Source of the DNA: Pelodera strongyloides
Lineage: Eukaryota; Nematoda; Chromadorea; Rhabditida; Rhabditidae
Direction of reading: 5' to 3'
Length of the DNA: 64,000 nucleotides
Assembly (NCBI GenBank): GCA_036852015.1
Contig: JAANDG010000041.1
Coordinates: forward strand, 372,001 to 436,000
Of the stretch, positions 62,401 through 64,000 are shown piece by piece (positions within the stretch are counted from its first letter, which is position 1; each line of letters begins with the position of its first letter). The notes below the pieces were generated by a model that saw only the letters and a program-made list of their open reading frames with translations, did not search any database and had not been told where the DNA came from. The translations under genes were made by a program, and so were the position numbers.

Positions 62401-62532
62401 GTATTTGTGCTCGTCATCTGCCTGTTTGACTTCCGGTTCTAGTTGTGATTTTGTTTTCTTCTTTCGATCGGATTTTGACAAGGCTATGCTGTATCCAACC
62501 AGATATACCAGAATAACTATCCAAGCTCGCAT
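56488..62532 (-). CDS. CHID1: Chitinase domain-containing protein 1 (CHID1 / SI-CLP), GH18
   Basis: Exons (minus): 62532-62401, 62293-62174, 62051-61910, 61749-61529, 60103-60030, 59878-59783, 59657-59590, 59434-59376, 59256-59150, 56831-56754, 56617-56488. They sum to 1227 nt, encoding 408 aa (human 393), with all phases matching. A signal peptide (1-18) and a charged linker precede the GH18 barrel. CHID1 hallmarks are [70 protein letters not shown] and the end [16 protein letters not shown]. At the GH18 active strand FDGAVIELW stands where active chitinases have FDGxDxDWE. The catalytic Glu position holds Trp, as in CHID1, which by family knowledge binds sugars and travels to lysosomes with stabilin-1. 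The 60104-61528 intron has a 230-bp purine-rich tract; the 56832-59149 intron shows no exon. A TTTCAG acceptor lies 1 nt before the ATG. Confidence 0.95.
60290..60530. repeat. Purine-rich (GA) tract in CHID1 intron
   Basis: About 240 bp of almost pure A/G on the plus strand, made of irregular GAGAGA words. On the transcribed (minus) strand it is a long pyrimidine tract. Similar shorter tracts occur at about 47840-47910 and 48600-48960 in the SATB/Dve introns. Confidence 0.8.
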
Positions 62533-63572
62533 CCTGAAATAAACATGGAACATGTGCATTCTACTGTCTAGTAAGTACACCGACCCTCGAAGATCTCTTT
62601 TATTGAGTTAAGGCAATTAAAAACATGTGTGGAAATGATATAACAAAGGGTTTTATGTTTCTCATACGTTTCAATATGTAACTTAGCAGACTTGCGGTTC
62701 AGTGAAACGAATATACCGTAATATTAGTGTCTAATTGGCAGTCAAGCTCAATAAAACAGTTAGAATACTCGTAGCACGGAAACACAACTTGCTTTCATCT
62801 AAATGATCAGTGGAGTGACTGTTTCCACAAACATGTTAATGATTCACTTTCACATAATTTGTTAGTAGCATTTCACAATCATAGAACACAATTGGTACGA
62901 ACCACTGAGTACGTTTGCATTAGCCAGCGACAAGATGAAAACTAATTTATTCACAGAATTCACAACCAAATCACCTATTCTACATATAACTTCTACAAAA
63001 GACCATATGTAGAGTAGTTGGAACCGAAAGCAGGTTAGACGAAGAAGAGTCAATAAAAATCTACTATATACGGTTACAGATTTCAAAAAAAAAAGAAGAG
63101 GATTCGTGAATGATTCAATATGTAGGTAGAAAAGATGATAGTTCTAACGACTTAATACATTAATAGTTTGGTTGAACGTTGAGACGTTACAGTTAGGCCA
63201 TGCAACAATTTTGGAATAAAAGACTTCCACTTACTTTAGCACCGAACGTAACTAACTAGACATTACATAGTAAAAGACTCGAAATGAGGAACGAAGTATT
63301 TAAAAGAATGGAATTTCAACCAACACTCATAAGAAAAGAACGGAGCAATTTCTGGGCAAGCATGGAACGTGACTCAAAATGGTATTCATATATCCTAATT
63401 TATATTTACACACCAGAATACAACTTTACCCGTTGTTACACACAAATGACAGTTTGAAATCAATAAATAGGTACAAAATGAAGGTAGATCTTTACTTTAT
63501 CAGTAAACCTGATAAGTGGGTGCTTAGTTAACTGTTCTAGCTAACAAATTGTTAAATAATTTCCGATAATAG
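62533..63572. other. Intergenic region between CHID1 and AP3M (1.0 kb)
   Basis: Both neighbours are on the minus strand, so this holds the AP-3 mu 3'UTR and the CHID1 promoter. The sequence is AT-rich, and the 1-kb spacing argues against a nematode-type operon. No other element is seen. Confidence 0.55.
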
Positions 63573-63844
63573 TTAGTAGGCTTCCAGCTGCATGTCTTCT
63601 AGCCGAAATGATACAAAAGCATGAATTCCTCTCAAGAAAACGAAAACAAAATGGAAATCGATAATCACGTTCGAACTTGGAATCGACCGGCTTTTGTGAT
63701 ATACTTCACTCCCTTGAACGGCTTGTATTTTTCACCGTACATATCCAGTCGATTCACCTTCAGACCAGACACCGTCAATTGGTTGATCTTGAACCGAACA
63801 TTTATGGGCGGAGAGTCACAAACGGCGGTACCAGAGATGGAAAC
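63573..63844 (-). CDS. AP3M: AP-3 adaptor complex mu subunit, C-terminal exons (partial; 5' part off the right edge)
   Basis: The exon 63844-63688 begins after a TTTCAG acceptor and encodes the end of the mu homology domain: FKINQLTVSGLKVNRLDMYG, then EKYKPFKGVKYITKA. SGLKVNRLDMYGEKYKPFKGVKY is diagnostic for AP-3 mu as against AP-1, AP-2 or AP-4. A final small exon, 63598-63573, joins in phase and ends EDMQLEAY-stop; it replaces the usual short KFQVRT-like tail, and so its boundary is less certain. By family knowledge AP-3 sorts cargo with tyrosine signals from endosomes to lysosomes and related organelles. The sequence from 63845 to the window end appears to be intron. Confidence 0.9.
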
Positions 63845-64000
63845 CTGAAATCGATGCGTTGCGGAATAGCTCTATTACTTTGGCGGAATGATAAAATCAT
63901 TGACGTTCAAATAAGTCAAGAAAGTGCGAAAATACCTCACATCGTTTAGTGGAAAATTGTCCCACATTGACATATTCGCAAAAGAACAGAAAATAAATGT

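Overview
The window is eukaryotic nuclear DNA from an animal, most likely a nematode or close ecdysozoan relative. It is AT-rich, its genes are cut by many introns (often 50-100 bp, with clean GT..AG borders and T-rich TTTCAG acceptors), and its gene content is metazoan. At seven of the eight gene starts visible here a splice acceptor lies 1-16 nt before the ATG. That is what spliced-leader trans-splicing would leave, although ordinary 5'UTR introns are not excluded. The species cannot be named from sequence alone. I assembled the gene models by hand from splice sites and reading-frame phase. Six of them close to a whole number of codons from ATG to stop.

Layout, left to right: (1) 1-9.6 kb, minus strand: two tandem genes for secreted or membrane leucine-rich-repeat proteins of the extracellular eLRRon type. 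The left one is cut by the window edge; the right one is complete (583 aa, signal peptide, LRRs, C-terminal cap, transmembrane helix). (2) 11.3-13.2 kb, plus: a well-phased 3' gene part of uncertain identity, perhaps like the C-terminal part of a BLTP3/UHRF1BP1-type protein but far too short for a whole one. (3) 14.2-18.5 kb, minus: endophilin-B (N-BAR plus SH3) with a skippable linker exon. (4) 21.2-26.5 kb, plus: IFT80, a ciliary intraflagellar transport protein, with an X-box (RFX site) in its promoter region and a GC-rich, foldback-rich insertion containing a tRNA-Leu-like relic in its one long intron. (5) 28.4-32.3 kb, minus: an unrecognised gene with consistent splicing; a 672-bp unit repeated three times inside it carries a candidate exon in every copy. 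Its upstream region holds two interleaved duplications. (6) 34.1-35.7 kb, plus: mitochondrial ribosomal protein S18B, followed by a 275-bp foldback MITE. (7) 39.6-51.0 kb, minus: a complete SATB/Dve (DVE-1) transcription factor gene with ULD/CMP, CUTL-like and two homeodomain regions, plus a 51-bp phase-neutral exon inserted into the ULD fold. (8) 56.5-62.5 kb, minus: a complete CHID1 (stabilin-interacting chitinase-like, GH18) gene. (9) 63.6 kb to the right edge, minus: the 3' end of the AP-3 adaptor mu subunit gene.

The genes form no pathway cluster. IFT80 serves cilia; endophilin-B, AP-3 mu and CHID1 relate to membrane traffic and lysosomes; MRPS18B to mitochondrial translation; DVE/SATB to chromatin and transcription. 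I found no CRISPR, phage, viral or bacterial system. The most unusual items are the triplicated exon-bearing repeat in the orphan gene, the composite insertion in the IFT80 intron, and the phase-neutral exons in DVE/SATB and endophilin-B.
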